A DNA stretch of 64,000 nt from Eleginops maclovinus (lineage: Eukaryota > Chordata > Actinopteri > Perciformes > Eleginopidae). Numbering within the stretch: the first letter of the stretch is position 1; each line of letters starts with the position of its first letter. The position numbers were made by a program, and so were the translations under genes. The notes beneath the pieces were generated by a model. The model was not told where the DNA came from, made no database searches, and saw only the letters and a program-made list of their open reading frames with translations. The stretch spans positions 2,710,756 to 2,774,755 of the forward strand of contig NC_086354.1 of the NCBI RefSeq assembly GCF_036324505.1. Direction: 5' to 3'. This document shows positions 1-39,049 of the stretch, piece after piece.

Positions 1-871
1 CCACCACCACGTCACTCTGTAAAATAGTAAGGCAGCTGTCGGCTTCCATCAGCTCAAAGTGCATCTCTGTACATACCCAGTCGAAACACATACACCCACG
101 CAGGCACACAAAAACTCACACACATGCCCACACACACACACAAAGCAGAAGCAGACACGTGTGAAATACACTGAGATATCCACCAGCTTGGTTACCATCC
201 AAAGACTTTTGTGTGGATTTTTATGTAAGAGCAGAAGTTCAACAAAAGTTCCTCCTCCATCGCAACAACTTCTCCATGCTCACTTGAAGCTAGTTTGGCA
301 GCTTTGACTGAATCAAAAATGAAGGCTCTGGTGAAGAGTTCAATTAAAGTGCACTATAGTTCCAAATTGGCTTTCTGATTTCAACAATCTGTTCTAAATA
401 TTGTCCATCCGGAAGTATCTGATGGTAGTTAAATTGATTAAAAGCACGACCTACGGGCAACATGGCATTAATTACACCGTAACTCGCTCTGTTTTTTTGG
501 ATGAGCAAACAAATTCTCTTGAACTCATCTGGACGACGTACAAACTTTTTATTTGCAGCATTTCAAAAAACTTCCAAATTTTGCTGAACAGTTGGATGGA
601 AAAGGAGTTACAGACAGACGAGCACACACACACACCTCGGCATTTAGTGATGCCAGGCCTGACGCTCACTCACTTTCACGCCACTCTCCAGGCCTCCTGT
701 TATTTCTAAGCCTGCTAGAGAATCCATAGTTGGGGGGCTCAGGGGCCCTTTTTTTTCCGTAACCAGTGAGTGCTTGCCTCAGCTTTCACTGCACTCTAAG
801 TGGAGTCACAAATCATCGCCAGTCCAATCAAGTTGGACTCGAGCACCAAAGACATTCAGTCCATCCAGAGA

Positions 872-901
872 GGGGGGGTGGGGGGGTTGGGGGTGGGGGG
901 G
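872..901 (+). repeat. G-run cluster with G-quadruplex potential
   Basis: Four consecutive G runs of 5-8 bases are separated by one or two T bases, which fits the classical G-quadruplex pattern on the plus strand. Relative to jph1 it is C-rich and lies about 2 kb past the stop codon. Confidence 0.7.
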
Positions 902-1796
902 TGACGGTACTGGAGGTTTCATCTTTCTTTCTCTCTGCTTTTTCCTCTCTCTCTCGCCTCCATGTGTCCCCCCCACGTCTTTTCCACCTTCACTCGTCTA
1001 TTTTCAGTCCTCCGTTTTGCCCGAGTCTGCCGTTCTGAGGGGCGACCATTTTTGTAAAAGGCCCCTCTGGCTGATGGAGAGTTAGCGACTTGGGCGTTTG
1101 GATGAGTCCACTGCAGGGGTCAGAAGAGTTGGGATTAGGGATACATGTTATTGAATGACGCACTGCAACTATGCACATAAGATATTAAAGCTAGGGTAAT
1201 TTATTTATATATAAGTAGCATATAAGCATGTCAAATCATTTCAATCAGGCCTGACAAAATAACTGTTGTACACAGGTTTATGAGGGGTAGGAGGGAAAGT
1301 GTAACGAACCATGCATTCAAATTGGTTTAAAACATTGAATACTATAAATTAAGATTATTTTTAATTTCTTTTCAAATATACGCTGTAATGGAGTCAGTCA
1401 ATTACTCGCTAAATCCACCCTAAAATAAGATAGTCCAATCATAGCTTAACTTTGAGGTGACTATGTAGGGCCGGTCAAGCTTCTGACGATATGCTGAAGC
1501 AATGTACATACATGGCGATATAGTAAGAGCAATACAGTAGTGCAGGAATAACTCCTAAAACCTAGACACAAGTTAGCCTTCTAGCACTTCTGTTCCCTTT
1601 TCAACAGTCAGCAGTTTTTAAACATGTTTTTGGTGAAATGCCTGAAATAAGGCCGATGGTTAACACAAGCTTACACAATTTTTATGTTACGTTCTACAAC
1701 ATAAAATACATCAGTAAATACCCCCACTGGTGAATGTCATCACGACATATATTAGTAGCCTTTAGCTTAGCAGAGGGGATGCGCAGCCTAAAATGA

Positions 1797-1905
1797 TTAA
1801 AGTGGTGTTAATATGTCAAGACTATCCTGCACCATACACGTGTGTTGAGCAAAGAACTTATTTTCTGCAATATTCCAAAATCCAATAGAAAAATAACACG
1901 CTAAA
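1797..1905 (+). repeat. Dispersed repeat of unknown family, copy 1
   Basis: Shares GTGGTGTTAAT, a short divergent middle, then TTTCTGCAATATTC and AAATCCAAT with copies near 18415-18530 and 25479-25589, all in the same orientation. No terminal repeats or coding content were recognised. Confidence 0.5.
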
Positions 1906-2887
1906 TGACAGAAATACATTATTACTGAACCACTCTTCACACAACAGTTAAAACAAAACTGCAAAAGTGTAAGGGAAGGATTCAAATAAATCATTTGTGT
2001 CTTAACCTTTTCTAACCTAAACGGTAAACACCAGCATGTCATCTGGCTTATAAAGTAGCAATATCACATCAAAAACAAAAGTTAAACATCATTACATTTA
2101 TGGTGCTACAGGTTTTAAAGTTAAACAATTTCTCCTTATCATGGGTATAATACAACAGCTAGCTCTGCACTGCGGACAATGCTGTTTCCCGCATAAATCA
2201 TCAATGGAGAAAAAGCTGCCTCTGTGCCTGAGACCGTTAGCTTTAGCCTCACACTATTAGCACAATATTATGCATGTACCGAGCAAGTGCCTGTTAACGG
2301 ATATTTTTTATAGGATTGTGGTTTTAACATGAGTTAGCTGGAAAAAATGTTAAAGTCAGACAGAGATAATATTTTCAACCTACTACTGGCGCTAATGTTA
2401 GCTTAATTATTAGCTAGCTACAGCTACATGGTGGGTGGGGAAGCCATTGTTGCTAGTTAGAAATTGGAAGCCTGCTTTATCTACCTTTGTCTGTTATCAG
2501 TGTTGATTTAATCAAGTGATATCATAATTGAGTATGGTGATATAATAAAGGCAGACGTGAGAAGACTGCAGAGAAACAAGTCAGCAGAAATAGCATGCAG
2601 GTAGCAGCATGTTGATGTAGCTTATTTTCTCTTTCTACTGCCAAACATTCAACAAGCTCAAGTTCTTCATTAAAAAGAAACGATTAATAATTTAGTGAGA
2701 ATATGAACAATGAATACATAACATATTGCATTACACTTACACCTTATTTTGATATTTTTTAAATTATTCACATAACCCAGTGCCATTTATAAACTAACCA
2801 ACCACACAGTTTCAGTTCAAGTTCAGTTTTAGTCCTAAGCAGATTGTTTTTAGAACTATGTAAACTCTTACCTGGTTTCAGATGTGG

Positions 2888-28554
<25,667 letters not shown>

Positions 28555-28810
28555 TCAGAAACGGAGGGTGAAGTACTGCTCGGGGGCTTATTTTGAAGTC
28601 CACAGTGCGTGTTGTTTTCGGGTGTTATGATGAGAGGGGTCCCCGGTGTGGAGAGGAGCTCTCAGCGGAGGTGTGAGGAGCGAACGGCCAGTGATGGCGG
28701 CCGGGCGCATCAGAAGCTCAGGCGGTTACTGAGAGCGGAACGTGGGAGGGTGAGAGGCGGCCGCCACGGCTGCCAGAGTCGCTCCACTGCTGAGTGCTGG
28801 AACACTCGCC
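28555..28810 (-). promoter_or_regulatory. jph1 5' UTR and CpG-rich promoter region
   Basis: The sequence just upstream of the jph1 ATG is rich in GC and CpG, including a GCGGCCGC octamer near 28758. The flanks beyond about 28830 and inside intron 1 are AT-rich. This is inferred to be the CpG-island promoter and 5' UTR. I could not identify a TATA box or a transcription start. Confidence 0.55.
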
Positions 28811-31800
28811 AAACCTCAAATGAAGACTGATAAGATGCAAGCGGTAAGACAAGGTGGTTTTCCTGTCTGAGATTTCAAAATAAAAGCCCGACATTCAACT
28901 CTTGTTTTCCAGAAGGACCTGTTGCAGGGTTCAGGTCTCACTGCAGAAGGGCCAGGGATCCATTTCATGCTGTAAAAGTGAATGAAATGACGAGTCAATG
29001 AACTTAAATGAACTCATAAACCATTAAACCATAAACATTAAAGGCACATTTATGTTCCTCGACAGTATTGTAAAATCTCAGTTGAGAACATTTTCATGTT
29101 GTTCCATTTAATTGATTTAACAGTGTTCCAATCCAGTCCAATCCAACAACAGAGTTGACCAAAGTGCTCTACTTAAAGCAGCATAAATAATAAATTTATT
29201 TAGACAAAACAGATATGGCATAAAAAAAATACTTTTATAATACTTACAGTCACAAACTCTCATAGATAATGTAAAAACAATACAAAACACAAGACAAATA
29301 AAAAACCCAATTTAAAAGCACAGAGTAATCAGTAATGCATGCTTTATTGCAGAGCCAATGTTTGAGCTGTGCAAACATACTCTGCAATAATATATGTACT
29401 TAAGGTTTTATGTTATCTAGTGAGTTTGTGCTATTGTGTTATTTTTTTGTAGTTTTTAATTTAAAAAAAATACATTACCAAAATAGTCATTTTTTTGTAT
29501 AGATTATTTTCACTTTTACTTAGAATCAATTTAAATATACTGGTACAAGTATCATTTAAAGACAACACACTCAGATTGTACAACACACAACATTACTTAC
29601 ACATGCAGTTCTGAAAAGGATTGTTTTGATTTGTGGTTTGATCATAGGCAGATTTGTTTGTACATTTTAAATTTCAAAACATTGTTCAGAGACACTTTAC
29701 CACATTCCCAAACTGAACATATAATGTGGGCAATAAGCACATATTCCTATCAGCAGAAGGCATGATGTAGAAACAATATTTTCTATTAAAAAGAAAATCA
29801 AGAAACCTGCTTTTAATTTGAAAGCAGGAACAGCACTCAGCTCGCCCGTTTCCTGCTGACTGTGAGCAGCTTGGTGTGAGTCTACAGGCCGTCACACATT
29901 CACACGGAGGGTGATCAACAGTTTCCATGTTAGATCTGTTACATCAACTACCCTGACAGCACACACATCTCAGGGGTTTACTGATACCAACAGGAATTCA
30001 TACTACTTCAGTCTTTTACTGTGTTAAGGTCACTGGATTAAAAATCTAAACCAATACACAAGATATATCACAAAAGTGTACGAGATAAGTGAAAGCATAG
30101 TTTAGCTTGGTCTTATGCTGCCTGGTATATTTGTATTATGTTATTTATATACGTGTATGAGACTGGTAATGTGGTGTTTATCAGATGCACCTCTATTAAT
30201 ACAGTTGATCCACTACTTGATGCAAAAACAATATTAATGTTAATAATTAACATGACTACTGTTGCCTGTCATAGTTTGGAACCTTTGTGAAAATGTACTA
30301 CTGATGTAAAAGTCATTCTTTGTAAGACATGTAATGCATTCGTAAAGCAAATGTTTTCAACACATTAGTACATTAAATTGCAAAAATGAACATTTCCCTT
30401 CGTAATTCCAACAACTTCACAATACTGTATGTGGAGTGTATAACTGTATCTGATACTCTCGCTCTGTTAACAATCTTAGGGGCAGTAGCTGACTGAGCTG
30501 TGTTGATAATAAAGTAAATAAAATGAAGCCACTGGACAATATGTATACCGATTCAAGACTTCTAAACTCAAACAATCAAAACCATGATGGCAGCAGCAAT
30601 CCTCATGTCAACTGTTCTAAGTATAAGGACTTCTCAAAGAAGGACTGTCATCTTGTTGGCTTGTCAAACACTTCCACCTGCCGGAAAATGAACTAGTTTC
30701 AGAATTCATCCTGGGTTTTTTAAAAGTTTACAGGAGATTCAGATTATTATAATTCAGATTTTGTGCCATTCTATTGTCATTCAATATTACAAGGTTGGAC
30801 ATTCAGCGGTCTGCTGTTTTTTGATGGCATATGGCTCAGAAAACTGGACTGCCACACATGCGTGATTCTCTAAAAGGGGCTGCAGGCAACAACTCATGCA
30901 ATGATTCACATCGGTGTATATGTAGAATAGTGATATAACAGTGGACATCTGGCTGCCACTCCATATCTTTGCATGCTGCATTTGCATTGATTCAAATGCC
31001 ATGGTTATCAGAAGGAAACTAAAATGTTCTCTTTTTTTGTTTTACCTTTCATAAAACATGTGTGAATTGCCTTATTATATTTCAGGACCAGCTTTAGATA
31101 AGATTTATTTTTATTTGCATATATTTATATTATGTGGAATTGACAGATGAACATCAGCAGTGTAATATGCAAATGTCAATGTCTCACTATGTGTTTTTTG
31201 CCTTGGCAATGTGAAAATGTTGTATTTTCATTTTGTTTTATGTATTAATAAAATCATATTTGATTACCAGAGTAAGAAGCAGTAGTACCTTGCCTTAGAT
31301 GTAGTAGATAAACTGTGACACTAGATGGAGTCAACAAGCCGTCTGGATTTAGGGATATGGATGTTGAGCGGAAATGGGTTTTTTTCTTTTATTAAGTGGT
31401 GTAAAATATTTTATTGAAGTATTCACAAAAATAATTTGTGATGTATCATGATTAATCCCAGGTTTAAAATATTAGTATTAACTTGTATTTTGGGGGTAGA
31501 TAAAACAAATACATGTGAGGTGAAATGTACGACAAACTGGTAAGAGAAATCAGAGGGTTTTTGATAACATGATTTCTAAATTATTGGCTTGAGGCCAACA
31601 ATAATCTCCCACTCATCTAAAGCTTTGAGAGAAAACGCTCTCACAGAGAGTGACTGTGATTCCCTTCTGTTCAGTGTGAGCAACACATATGCACGTATGG
31701 TAGTGTTGTTACTGAGCACTATTTGTTCCTCCAGTGGTGACCCTGTCCTCTATCTCACACTCAACGACAAGAAACTGGAGCATGCTTCAACAAAACACCT

Positions 31801-32241
31801 TCCTTCCATTTTCATCACACCTAAAGAAGGTGTGTAACATTTGTCATGCATCAGGTGTGCTGGCTCTTATGGATGTCTAGTGGTCTCCAGTCTGTGATAT
31901 ACATGCAATTGATGCTGTAGCTCCTTTCACCACACAACACAGGTCGGTTCTTTGAAACAGGCGTTTATTTTTGGCCTTAATACTTTAGCCTCCCTCTTCC
32001 GTTACGCCGTGAGAACTATAGTTACAAACAAACAAAATACATACATACATAGTCCAAACGTTAGCATAGTGTGCTACAAATACAAATATAAACAAGAAAA
32101 TAAGACAGTGCGCACACATAAACCATACCTTGTTGGCCCCTGGTCATGAAAAGAGATTCTTAAAATGTCTTCTTCTGCTGATACCTACAATGATACTGCA
32201 GCAGCTTTGATAACGACGTCTGCCCACGTTGTGCTTCACAG
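28811..32241. other. Intergenic region upstream of jph1
   Basis: AT-rich sequence without a coding exon, RNA gene or transposon end that I recognise. In tetrapods gdap1 lies next to jph1 head to head; I looked for its N-terminal coding exon here and saw none. Confidence 0.5.
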
Positions 32242-32275
32242 TCCATCCATCCATCCATCTTCTCCCACTTTTCCG

Positions 32276-34112
32276 TCAGGGTCGCAGAGGTAACAGCTCC
32301 AGCAGAGAGCCCCAAACTTTCCTTTCCCTGGCCACATCAACCAGCTCTGACTGGGGGATTCCAAGGCGCTCCCAGGCCAGCGAAGAGATATAATCCCTCC
32401 ACCTGGTCCTAGGTCTACTCCTCGGTCTCTTCTCAGCTGGACGTGCCAGGAACACCTCCCTAGGGAGGCGCCCAGGTGGCATCCTCACTAGGTGCCCGAA
32501 CCACCTCAACTGGCTCCTTTCAACGTGAAGGAGCAGCGGTTCTACTCCGAGTCCCTCCCGGATGACTGAACTTCTCACCTTATCCCTAAGGGAGATGCCA
32601 GCCACCCTGAGGAGAAATCCCATTTCGGCCGCTTGTATCCGCGATCTCGTTCTTTCGGTCATGACCCATCCTTCATGACCATAGGTGAGGGTAGGAGCTT
32701 TGCCTTCTGGCTCAGCTCTCTGTTTGTCACAACGGTGCGGTAAAGCGACTGCAGTACCGCTCCTGCTGATCCGATTCTCCGGCCCATCTCACGCTCCATT
32801 GTTCCCTTACTCTAGAACAAGACCCCGAGATATTTAAGTTCCTTCACTTGGGGTAAGGCTTCATTCCCTACCTGGAGTGGACAGCCCATCGGTTTCCTGC
32901 TGAGAACCATGGCCTCAGATTTGGAGGTGCTGATCCTCATCCCAGCCGCTTCACACTCGGCCGCGAACCGATCTAGTGAGTGCTGAAGGTCACAGACCGA
33001 TGAAGCCATTAGGACCACATCATCTGCAAAAAGCAGAGGTGCAATCTTTAGCCCACCGAACTGCAGACCCCCTCCCCCATGACTGCGCCTCGAAATCCTG
33101 TCCATGAATATCACAAACAGGATTGGTGACAAAGCGCAGTCCTGGCGGAGGCCAACCCTCACCGGAAATTGGTCCGACGTGCTACCGAGGACCAGGACAC
33201 AGCTCTCGCTTTGAGAGTACAGAGATTGGATGGCCCTGAGTAGAGACCCCTCACCCCATACTCCCGCAGCACCTCCCATACCCGGTCATACGCCTTCTCC
33301 AAATCCACAAAGCACATGTAGACCGGATGAGCGTACTCCCAGGCCCCCTCCAGGATCCTTGCGAGAGTGAAAAGCTGGTCCGTCGTTCCACGACCAGGAC
33401 GAAAACCGCATTGTTCCTCTTCAATCTGAGGTTCGACAATCGGCTGGACCCACCTTTCCAGCACCTTAGAGTACACTTTCCCGGGGAGGCTGAGTAATGT
33501 GATGCCTCTGTAAGTGGCACATACCCTCTGATCCCCCTTTTTAAAAAGAGGAACCACCACCCCGGTCTGCCACTCCTTTGGTACTGTTTCCGACTTCCAC
33601 GCAATGTTGATGAGACGTGTCAACCATGACAGTCCCTCAACACCCAGAGCCTTCAGCATTTCTGGGCGGATCTCATCCACCCCCGGGGCTTTGCCACTGT
33701 GGAGCTGTTTAACTACCTCAGTGACTTTCCCCCATGAGATTGGAATTGGTCCCCCTTCATACTCCAGCTCCGCCTCTAACATAGAGTTCGGAGTTGTTGG
33801 ATTCAGGAGTTCCTCAAAGTGTTCCTTCCACCACCCTAACACACTATCAGTTGAGGTCAACAGCGTCCCATCCTTACTGTACGCAGCTTGGATGGTACCC
33901 TGCTTCCCCCTCCTGAGGTGTCGGACGGTTTTCCAGAACAACTTCGGTGCCGACCAAAAGTCCTTCTCCATGGCTTCTCCGAACTTCTCCCACACCTGCT
34001 GCTTTGCCTCGGCCACGGCTGAGGATGCTGCCCTTCGGGCCCGTCGATACCTTGCAACTGCATCAGGAGTACCCAGGGATAACATATCCCGGAAGGCCTC
34101 CTTCTTCAGTCA
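32276..34112 (-). pseudogene. Rex3 reverse transcriptase, broken in several places
   Basis: A TGA at 34112-34110 (AVxLKKEAFRD) fits a CGA-to-TGA change at a CpG. The RT frame from 34085 has GKAPGVDEIRPEMLKA, VVVPLFKKGD and CGFRPGRGTTDQ. It then loses five codons inside YDRV|WEVLREYG and shifts frame near 33265. The catalytic FADD box is in a second frame (LLFADDVVLMA), followed by a stop after KELKYLGVLF, and a deletion of about 31 bases near 32690 relative to the 22-kb copy. The C-terminal part is in a third segment ending at 32276. Confidence 0.85.
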
Positions 34113-34245
34113 GACGGCTTTCCTGACCACCGGTGTCCACCAGGAGGTTCGAGGGTTACCGCCCCTTGAGGCACCTAAGACCTTGAGACCACAGCTCCCC
34201 GCCGCAGCTTCGGCAATGGAGGCTTTGAACACCGCCCACTCTGGT

Positions 34246-35184
34246 TCAATGTCCCCAGCCTCTTGGGACTTGGGACTCCTCCAGACGTTCCCAGTTCACC
34301 CGCACTACACGTTTGGGCTTACGAGGTCTGTCCAGAGGCTTTCCCTGCCACTCGACCCAACTCACCACCAGATGGTGATCAGTTGACAACTCCGCCCCTC
34401 TCTTCACCCGAGTGTCCGAAACATGCGACCTCAGGTCCGATGATACGACAACAAAATCGATCATGGACCTTCTGCCTAGGGTTCTCTGGTACCACGTACA
34501 CTTATGAGCATCCTTATGTTCGAACATGGTGTTTGTTATGGCCAATCCATGACTAGCACAGAAGTCCAGTAACACACCACCACTCCAGTTCAGATCAGGG
34601 GGGCCGATCCTCCCAATCACGCCCCTCCAAGTGTCTCCATCATTGCCCACGTGTGCATTGAAGTCTCCCAGCAAGACTAAGGAGTCCCCTTCAGGAGCCC
34701 CATACAGGACTCTTTTCAGGGTCTCCAAGAAGGCCGAATACTCTGAACTGCTGTTTGGTGCATAAGCACACACAACAGTCAGAGTTTTCCCCCCCATAAC
34801 CCGCAGGCGTAGGGAGGCGACCCTCTCGTCCACTGGGGTAAACTCCAACAAAGCAGCACTCAACCGGGGGCTTGTGAGTATCCCCACACCCGCTCGGCGC
34901 CGCACACCTTGGGCAACTCCGGAGAAGAATAGATTCCAACCCCTATCAAGACGTAAGGTTCCAGAGCCGACACTGTGCGTAGAGGTGAGCCCCACCAGAT
35001 CCAACTGGTAACACTCCACCTCCCGCACAAGCTCCGGCTCCTTCCCCCCCAGAGAGGTGACATTCCACGTCCCCAAAGCCAGCTTCTGTCGCCTGAGTCT
35101 GGTCCGTCGAGACCCTCTGCTCCACAGTACACACAAAAGGCAGTACCAACACACAACGAACAAACATTGGTTCCGAGGCACCAA
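34246..35184 (-). pseudogene. Rex3 apurinic-type endonuclease domain
   Basis: Motifs in order: [57 protein letters not shown] (catalytic Asp/Asn), [20 protein letters not shown] and [10 protein letters not shown] (catalytic Asp-His). It nicks target DNA to prime reverse transcription. The frame is intact over the whole domain, unlike the RT part, but has no clear start codon. It ends in a frameshift after [10 protein letters not shown]. Confidence 0.88.
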
Positions 35185-35769
35185 ACCACAGAAACTCAGT
35201 CCCGACGCACTGGCAAACAGAACACAAACTGCCTTCTAAACCATACTACACTTGAACTACTTTGATATAACATGAAATAAAGGATTTATTTATTTAACTT
35301 AATTATAAAAAGGAACTATACATTAAATGAGGCAACTTACAGATGCAATTGATAGTAGAAATCAACACTGGAATTACAGGAGGGAGTTGGGGTTGTACTT
35401 GGTGCTTTGATTAATAAAAAAACGTGTTTTCGCATACTTAGATTCCCAGTTCTATCACAAGTGAGAGAGTCCTTTCTTCTGAGACCCATCCATTCAGTTT
35501 TGTCCTCTCGTGTGCACATTGTTTTTTGATCCATTGCTCTTTCAGACATGTGACATATGTGGGTGTGTTATATAATAATTTCCCTGTACTTTAAAATGTT
35601 GTCCGTCAACACAAGCACATTTTATGGAAAGAAAAATGGTTATTATGTAATTAGCAGTGTTGGGAGTTCAATATTTTTGATTGATTCTAGAAAGGGAACA
35701 TCTGAAGAGTTAGTGTAGTGAGTTTTCAGAGCAGTATAATAATTATTTGACCTAAAACAACATGTATTT

Positions 35770-36385
35770 CAATGTCCTCTGAGGAGGAAACGGGATCTGC
35801 TAACTATTTATTTCCCCTGTTTTATACAATACAAAAGGAAGCAGCTCAGGAAATGAGGCAGAAAGAATTCTGAACAGAATCAGGGAGGGAGATCCATACA
35901 AAGACTTGTCAGATGATGAGGATCCACAGGCAGTGACTGAGGAAGAGCAAGAGACAGGAAAGGGCCCGTTATGTACTAGGGCCCAAAACTAACATGTAGG
36001 TTTGCGTAGGGTTGTGATTCAGCATCACTCCACTTACAGAGACTTCTCGAAATTTGACTAGTACTAGCAGTTTAAATATATTTACTTTTGCTAGTGTTAG
36101 TGTGAAAGAAGTATAGAATAGAGGCTAGGTCAAGATCAGACGTTCAATCAAAGTCGTCGATGATGTCAATGTAACAGAAGAACAGAAGAAGAAGAAGAAG
36201 CTGCTTTGGAAAGTCAGCCAAGTTGGAGTTGAAGGAGGTGCAATAAGGCCCGGAACATTTTCAATTGATGAACAAATGGTTCCCTTGACAGGTCGGTGCC
36301 CTGTCCGTCAGCTCGTTCCCAGCAGGCCACATCCAACTGGATTACATTGTTCTTGGTACTCCTAATGGCATTGTGTTAGGTATGA
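35770..36385 (+). pseudogene. piggyBac-derived (PGBD-like) transposase remnant
   Basis: The first part reads RILNRIREGDPYKDLSDDED, an acidic N-terminal piece like that of PGBD proteins. After about 300 bases a second part reads [20 protein letters not shown], which matches the conserved piggyBac motif with a catalytic Asp (S-x-DE-Q-M-x-P-x-x-GR). One base out of frame after that, [11 protein letters not shown] follows. Frameshifts and stops break it everywhere. Its ends were not located. Confidence 0.55.
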
Positions 36386-37636
36386 TGATGATAATGATGT
36401 AACTAAAACAGTTGATGGTTATTTCCTATTTACATAAGGATATGGCACTTCTGAAACCCATGGTTATCCTGTCTGTCTCTCTGTCTAGGTACATTACTTC
36501 CATCAAACTACTGGATGTATTGCTAGAAAAAAGGTCTGTAATGCAAGTTGAACATCTATGAAAAACAGAATCCCTAAAGAAATCAAAACCATCAGTGATA
36601 AAATGTCATTAAAAAAGGGAGAGGATTATCTAAAATGGTGACAAGGGCGATTTTTTACTCAATCAGTGAGCAATTCAGATTTTAAGCTGAGCAATACTTT
36701 ATATATTTAAACTTGGGGAGTATTAACTTTACATTAATGCCACTGAATTAAGTCGTGCAACTACAGTAGGAAGCACATACCCCAAGCATACTGGTTTATG
36801 TCATTCTTATTTTAAGAGAGGGTTTCCATCTCCAGTTCCCCACACTATTCCTGAAATAAGCATCCTATAAAATAGCTAGTTGCATACATTAATATGTCAC
36901 TGTATTATTGACCAGTATGAAGTTTACTTGCATATGGAATACGGTATGATTCCTAAAACCATAATGTCACCACTTTGAATTATGCTTTTATGCTTCATCT
37001 TCATTTGCCGAAGTCCATTTCACACTGCTGGTATAATGCCGCTCAAATCGAAAAAGTAAATGTATCAGTCTATTGGTATTTACCAAAGATATTATTCAAT
37101 TAATACTTCGATTTGACAAATCTACAGCGATGCATCCTTCATTATGGGACCTGAATACTATTCTTGAGTATAACGCTTGCATCAAGTTTAAAGTGTAAGA
37201 GCTGTAAACTGTACAGTTGTCCAGTTAGAAATAAACTGGAGCTTATAGACCAGGCCGAAGAGAAAATCCACTGCCAGCACTTCCACTAAGTGACCTCCAG
37301 ATGCCAACCAGCCTCTCCGACCCTCAACACAAAAGAAAAATTGCACTTAACCACAAGTAGCCAAACTTGAGGCACCGATTGCATCGAGTGGCTTATTAAA
37401 TATATTTAAGGCCCCTTTTATGAGAAGATGCAAAGATCAAAACCCAGGAAATCCTGTGTGAACAGAGACAGTTGGTTGTCTGACTAGGGTATCACAATCT
37501 TGCTGTGTAGTTCACACCTCTATACACACACCAACAACATAAACACTCTAACAGACACACACTCACACACATACTGGTTTGTATTCGCATCGTGGACCAA
37601 TAAGTGATTATCACTTGCAGGGACTGATTGTATGTG

Positions 37637-37768
<132 letters not shown>

Positions 37769-37964
37769 CATTGCCTGTTTTATATCCCCTATTCTCCCAC
37801 CTTATCTCCCCGCACAGATAGCAGGTAGAACTGAGACAAGCTTTTTAATTAAGAGAAGGCGTTGAGCTCACATCACCATGCTGCCTCTCTGTTTGTTCCC
37901 AGCACTTATTTGTCAGGAACAAGGGCTTTAATACAGATTAACCTGCAATGTCAGTCACAGCATA

Positions 37965-38082
<118 letters not shown>

Positions 38083-38663
38083 AATGTGTGTATTTTCTTG
38101 CATATGGAACATCGGAGAACAAAGACTTAACAACATATCTCATTTTATAGAGCCTCCTGTGACAGGCAGGACGTAGAATCAATTAAACACTATAATTTTA
38201 AAATAAGATCCTATAGCTAACACTGAGTGGCATTTAATTTTGAATACAATTATGTGAAGATATTAACGAGGATGTGATGGGATTATATGATAATACAGAT
38301 TGAGCAGCAACAATAAACTGCCATAAACACCAGGAGAGGACATTTCCAAGCAGTCCAAGAGCTCTCCAGAGACCTCCATGCGTAGACCCTGCATCAGTCT
38401 TCCACCGGCAGGATCCAGGACTTCCATCCGTTTTGTTGGCTCCTGAGGCTGAGGGCCGGATATTTCTTTGGCTTGTGCTCATGTGCCTTCAAGCTAAAAA
38501 GAGGTTTAGACACCCCAACTCAAGGGACAACAATGAAAGGCATGTTAATATATCATCTTCTTATCATGTTGCATCAAAATATATTCCCTTTTAGTCGTTT
38601 CTGCATTTTTGAGCTGTATGCTCCCTGTACCTTTCATAGTTTGCTTATTGGATAACATTAAAA

Positions 38664-39049
38664 GTGTCAGGGTGAGCAAAGCAGGTAGGACCCAAGTGAA
38701 GGAAAGATACAGGGTCAAACCAATAAATACCTTTATTTCAAGGTAAAAAAGATACAGAAAGACTGAACTCTCTCCCTCTAGAACGCATTCGACTTCAACA
38801 AGGATCTCACAACAACTGAAAGACAACAGAACTTAAATACCAGTAGGAGAAATCACAAAGACAAGAGACAGGTGGAGAGGGAAAAAACACACAGGACCAT
38901 GCGGTGACTCTATCACGTAATCAAACAGGAGGGAAACACAGAGACAGGAAGTAAAAGCAGACATAACTAGGGGGATGCACACTTTTCAGAATAAAACGGA
39001 AAACAAAGACCGTGACGAAATAAAATAAAACAAACACAGATCGTGACAC
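38664..39049. mobile_element. Possible MITE with GTGTCA termini
   Basis: Ends GTGTCAGGGTG and ATCGTGACAC are partly inverted. The interior (aagatacagggtcaaacc, aataaatacctttatttc, then AAC-rich sequence) looks like a fish interspersed element. No coding content and no certain target duplication. Confidence 0.3.

Larger units (their letters stand above)
1..2887 (-). other. jph1 3' UTR and downstream flank
   Basis: No convincing coding exon is visible. The part next to 2887 is the jph1 3' UTR, but its end is unknown; an AATAAA on the minus strand (1205-1200) is one possible polyadenylation signal. The region also holds a G-run cluster at 872-901, a pyrimidine-rich stretch at about 920-1000, a short imperfect CA stretch near 118-143 and one copy of a dispersed repeat at about 1797-1905. 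Confidence 0.5.
32242..35225 (-). mobile_element. Near full-length Rex3-like RTE LINE
   Basis: The 3.0-kb element is oriented like jph1. It has a 3' (GATG)n tail (32242-32260), a reverse transcriptase (about 32280-34085) and an apurinic-type endonuclease (34246-35184). It is almost identical by eye to the truncated copy in jph1 intron 1 over the shared part, which suggests the same subfamily. Several frame breaks make it inactive. The 5' end is set only approximately. Confidence 0.88.

Noticed and set aside
33604..34386. 260-codon plus-strand frame
   Set aside because: It is antisense to the Rex3 LINE, whose endonuclease and RT motifs lie on the minus strand.
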